From: Chitinophaga filiformis
Lineage (GTDB): Bacteria > Bacteroidota > Bacteroidia > Chitinophagales > Chitinophagaceae
Direction of reading: 5' to 3'
Length of the DNA stretch: 64,000 bases
NCBI RefSeq assembly: GCF_021646545.1
Contig: NZ_JAKIRP010000012.1
Location: 124,001-188,000, forward strand
The position numbers and the translations under genes were made by a program. The notes under the pieces were generated by a model. That model saw only the letters and a list, made by a program, of their open reading frames with translations. It made no database searches and was not told the origin of the DNA. This document shows positions 63,401 through 64,000 of the stretch, in pieces (positions within the stretch are counted from its first letter, which is position 1; the number at the start of each line of letters is the position of its first letter).

Positions 63401-63557
63401 TGAGATCAGGATCGATGCCGAAAAGATCATTCCACGCATCCGCCCGTCAGATTATTCCATGTTCATCATTTCCAGGGACAACTTTATCCAGATGAACAGT
63501 ACCAAGGACATTAACGGGTATAAAAAATTCTTTGACGACAACTACGTTACTCAGTAA
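60471..63557 (+). CDS. porW: type IX secretion / gliding protein PorW (SprE)
   Basis: A 1028-residue periplasmic or outer-membrane TPR protein needed for the type IX secretion system that exports proteins with C-terminal sorting domains. It starts with a signal (ending VHAQ), then many TPR-like helical pairs (about 160-500), an Asn/Ser/Thr-rich low-complexity segment (about 525-640; NNNPLNNNMNNSP), more TPRs, and a C-terminal PorW domain. SprE in Flavobacterium is a lipoprotein; here no LxxC lipobox is evident (SLFLCC is a poor match). Divergent from the bactofilin cluster, a common Bacteroidota arrangement. Confidence 0.87.
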   Translation: MNYYRLVRIYLSYTCLVSLFLCCMNVNRVHAQRRDTTVTSKSKSSSNRMPQRTMQKPLVPKVAQPRVEDRRPPSELLAEKRWTIKRKLVQNMLARYNYLYNARKKLRLITHNVSRQGQDNYNYLLPFYPYSLQNLGLSAGDLDTVIEKASINIQIRDPRSKWIDDSYLVIGQAYFYQGEWDKASRTFQFINTKFAPKKKDEYKAVVGSSQKDQLSIASREKRKPPFGYFKHTYARNDAFVWQAKTLLEMKEFDQARSLMNIVEQDPYFPKRLTGDLAEVRAYALYKQERFAEAIVPLQIAVKSKGNRDERARMYYILGQLYTNYSRPDSAVMMFHKVIKQKPDPMMDFQARMQIAKLDATREGGSFDESLARLKRMARREKYIEFRDAIYYNMANIVLPKDPDLALEYLRQSLKVESANTMQRALSFKAIADIYYGQRQYRLARNFYDSTATVMPPEFVDSAIVNKRKRVLNDVVIRVEAIQKEDSLQRIAAMPESDRNIFLEKMAATMRKEAEEKAKKQKEDGDNGIDPMAMANNNPLNNNMNNSPATPKKDDQGEWYFYNNASKSSGFSEFKKRWGNRPLADNWRRSQSGAAAANQPLQPEDESGNTTATTDATKATSDSATARALAAGLPLTPDDLLKSNVIIEDAYYDLGKLYNDQLDNTELAIETYDTLLNRYPQHPHKTEVVYSLYIWHTKLGHTAQAAKYKQNVMTQFGDSKFASIIKYGSLQDINQEKKKEISTAYDSVYVNYSRGNLEEAMALKKAADSTYGLNFMQPKFDLLEAMIIMKMDTCEYGRQAVVNVINKYKQDDGVQEKAKSLLEALDNRAALVVYLSRLEIEKGRDNKVVDENISIRYPWQTPEPKFDTKFDSVKIQTAVADSIKLAANAGLKVAPLPAPLKPITIYKLNAENPHFVVLSFKRVSKAIMDEALTQFTRYNAAKHAGESIQVANFVLTPEEVMLIFRLFPNEDKALDYFDEIRIDAEKIIPRIRPSDYSMFIISRDNFIQMNSTKDINGYKKFFDDNYVTQ

Positions 63558-63649
63558 CAAACAGTAAGATAGAAAAACATATTAATTCATTGGGGTTCAT
63601 CAATCAGTCTTTTAACAATATTTGAGGGACATCAACCCGTTTTTTTTAA

Positions 63650-63657
63650 TAGTTTTG
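63650..63657 (+). promoter_or_regulatory. -7 element TAGTTTTG upstream of the PBP gene
   Basis: Matches TAnnTTTG about 105 bp before the start codon; the nearest TTTG upstream (63621-63624) is 25 bp away, longer than usual. Confidence 0.4.
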
Positions 63658-63761
63658 CCCGCTGTTGTAAGCACGGCGTAATAAGGCCCGTAAATTGCTA
63701 TATCTTGAGTAAAACCAATGAGCGCGATGCTGGCCACGCAAATCAAATATTTAAAGCAAGT

Positions 63762-64000
63762 ATGAAAAAATCGGTTAAAATATTGTGGATTACAGTTTTA
63801 TCGATAACTGGGTTTTTCCTGTTATTGATCCTGCTGGTGAATTTCCGCATTATTGGCTCTATGCCATCCATGGAGACCCTGGAAAACCCAAGGGCTGCCC
63901 TTGCATCTGAAGTAATTGCCGAAGATGGTACCATCCTGGGTAAATATTATCAGGTAGACAGGTCGAGCTCTGACTACAACGAAATTTCCAAAAATGTGAT
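63762..64000 (+). CDS. class A penicillin-binding protein 1A-like, N-terminal fragment
   Basis: The first 79 codons before the right edge. One membrane anchor (ILWITVLSITGFFLLLILLVNFRII), then a PSMETLENP motif and ASEVIAEDGTILGKYY, the standard start of PBP1A transglycosylase/transpeptidases. The catalytic domains lie outside the window. It follows porW on the same strand after 204 bp. Confidence 0.85.
   Translation, partial: MKKSVKILWITVLSITGFFLLLILLVNFRIIGSMPSMETLENPRAALASEVIAEDGTILGKYYQVDRSSSDYNEISKNV

Overview
This window comes from the chromosome of a member of the phylum Bacteroidota, most likely the family Chitinophagaceae and close to Chitinophaga. The reasons are an ECF sigma/FecR/SusC/SusD locus, GH29 and GH109 glycosidases, the type IX secretion gene porW/sprE, bactofilin, a Porin_10 protein, YpdA, and promoter elements of the Bacteroidota type (TAnnTTTG). 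Base composition is moderate and even, and gene order reads as vertical chromosome. I found no prophage, transposase, integrase or CRISPR array. Species assignment is inference.

Region by region. 1-8.4 kb is a glycoprotein-sugar cluster: the start of an alpha-L-fucosidase, a GH109 alpha-N-acetylgalactosaminidase, two FHS-type sugar transporters facing away from each other, a ROK sugar kinase, N4-(beta-N-acetylglucosaminyl)-L-asparaginase and CutC. 8.4-15.4 kb holds SusD, SusC, FecR and an ECF sigma factor, a classic glycan-sensing and uptake unit. 15.5-18.2 kb has a tryptophan-rich secreted repeat protein and a NagB/PIG-L fusion that would feed amino sugars into glycolysis. These blocks form a plausible path from outer-membrane binding to cytoplasmic catabolism of GlcNAc/GalNAc/fucose glycans.

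18.5-31 kb is mostly housekeeping: an HD hydrolase, methyltransferase, amidotransferase, YpdA, MurB, PriA, PlsC, MtaB, two identical tRNA-Val genes and a glycosyltransferase. 31.6-42.5 kb holds a CPA2 antiporter, the N-degron pair clpS-aat, a DtxR/MntR regulator with an Nramp-Usp fusion, and a four-gene LiaF-like/DUF4288/LytS/LytTR operon. 42.6-45.3 kb carries two isocitrate dehydrogenases of different subfamilies side by side. 45.6-56.1 kb has an aldo/keto reductase, AraC regulator, L,D-transpeptidase, a cysteine-rich putative metal-handling operon, a porin, purine nucleoside phosphorylase and sucC. 56.4-64 kb has DUF4407, a SprT-like protein, AtpZ, bactofilin, a membrane stub resembling the anchor of M23 peptidases, PorW/SprE and the start of a class A penicillin-binding protein.

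The most unusual signals are non-coding. Three intergenic loci (485-605, 20107-20169, 57630-57807) are built from tandem units of exactly 11 nt, with unrelated unit sequences, and two of them fold into long near-perfect hairpins whose arms are themselves 11-nt arrays. A separate ~65-bp element with three short hairpins is dispersed at three sites. The cysteine-rich operon at 49.5-51.5 kb, including an ATGA-coupled 23-residue peptide ending in Cys-Cys-Lys, is the best protein-coding candidate for a poorly described system.
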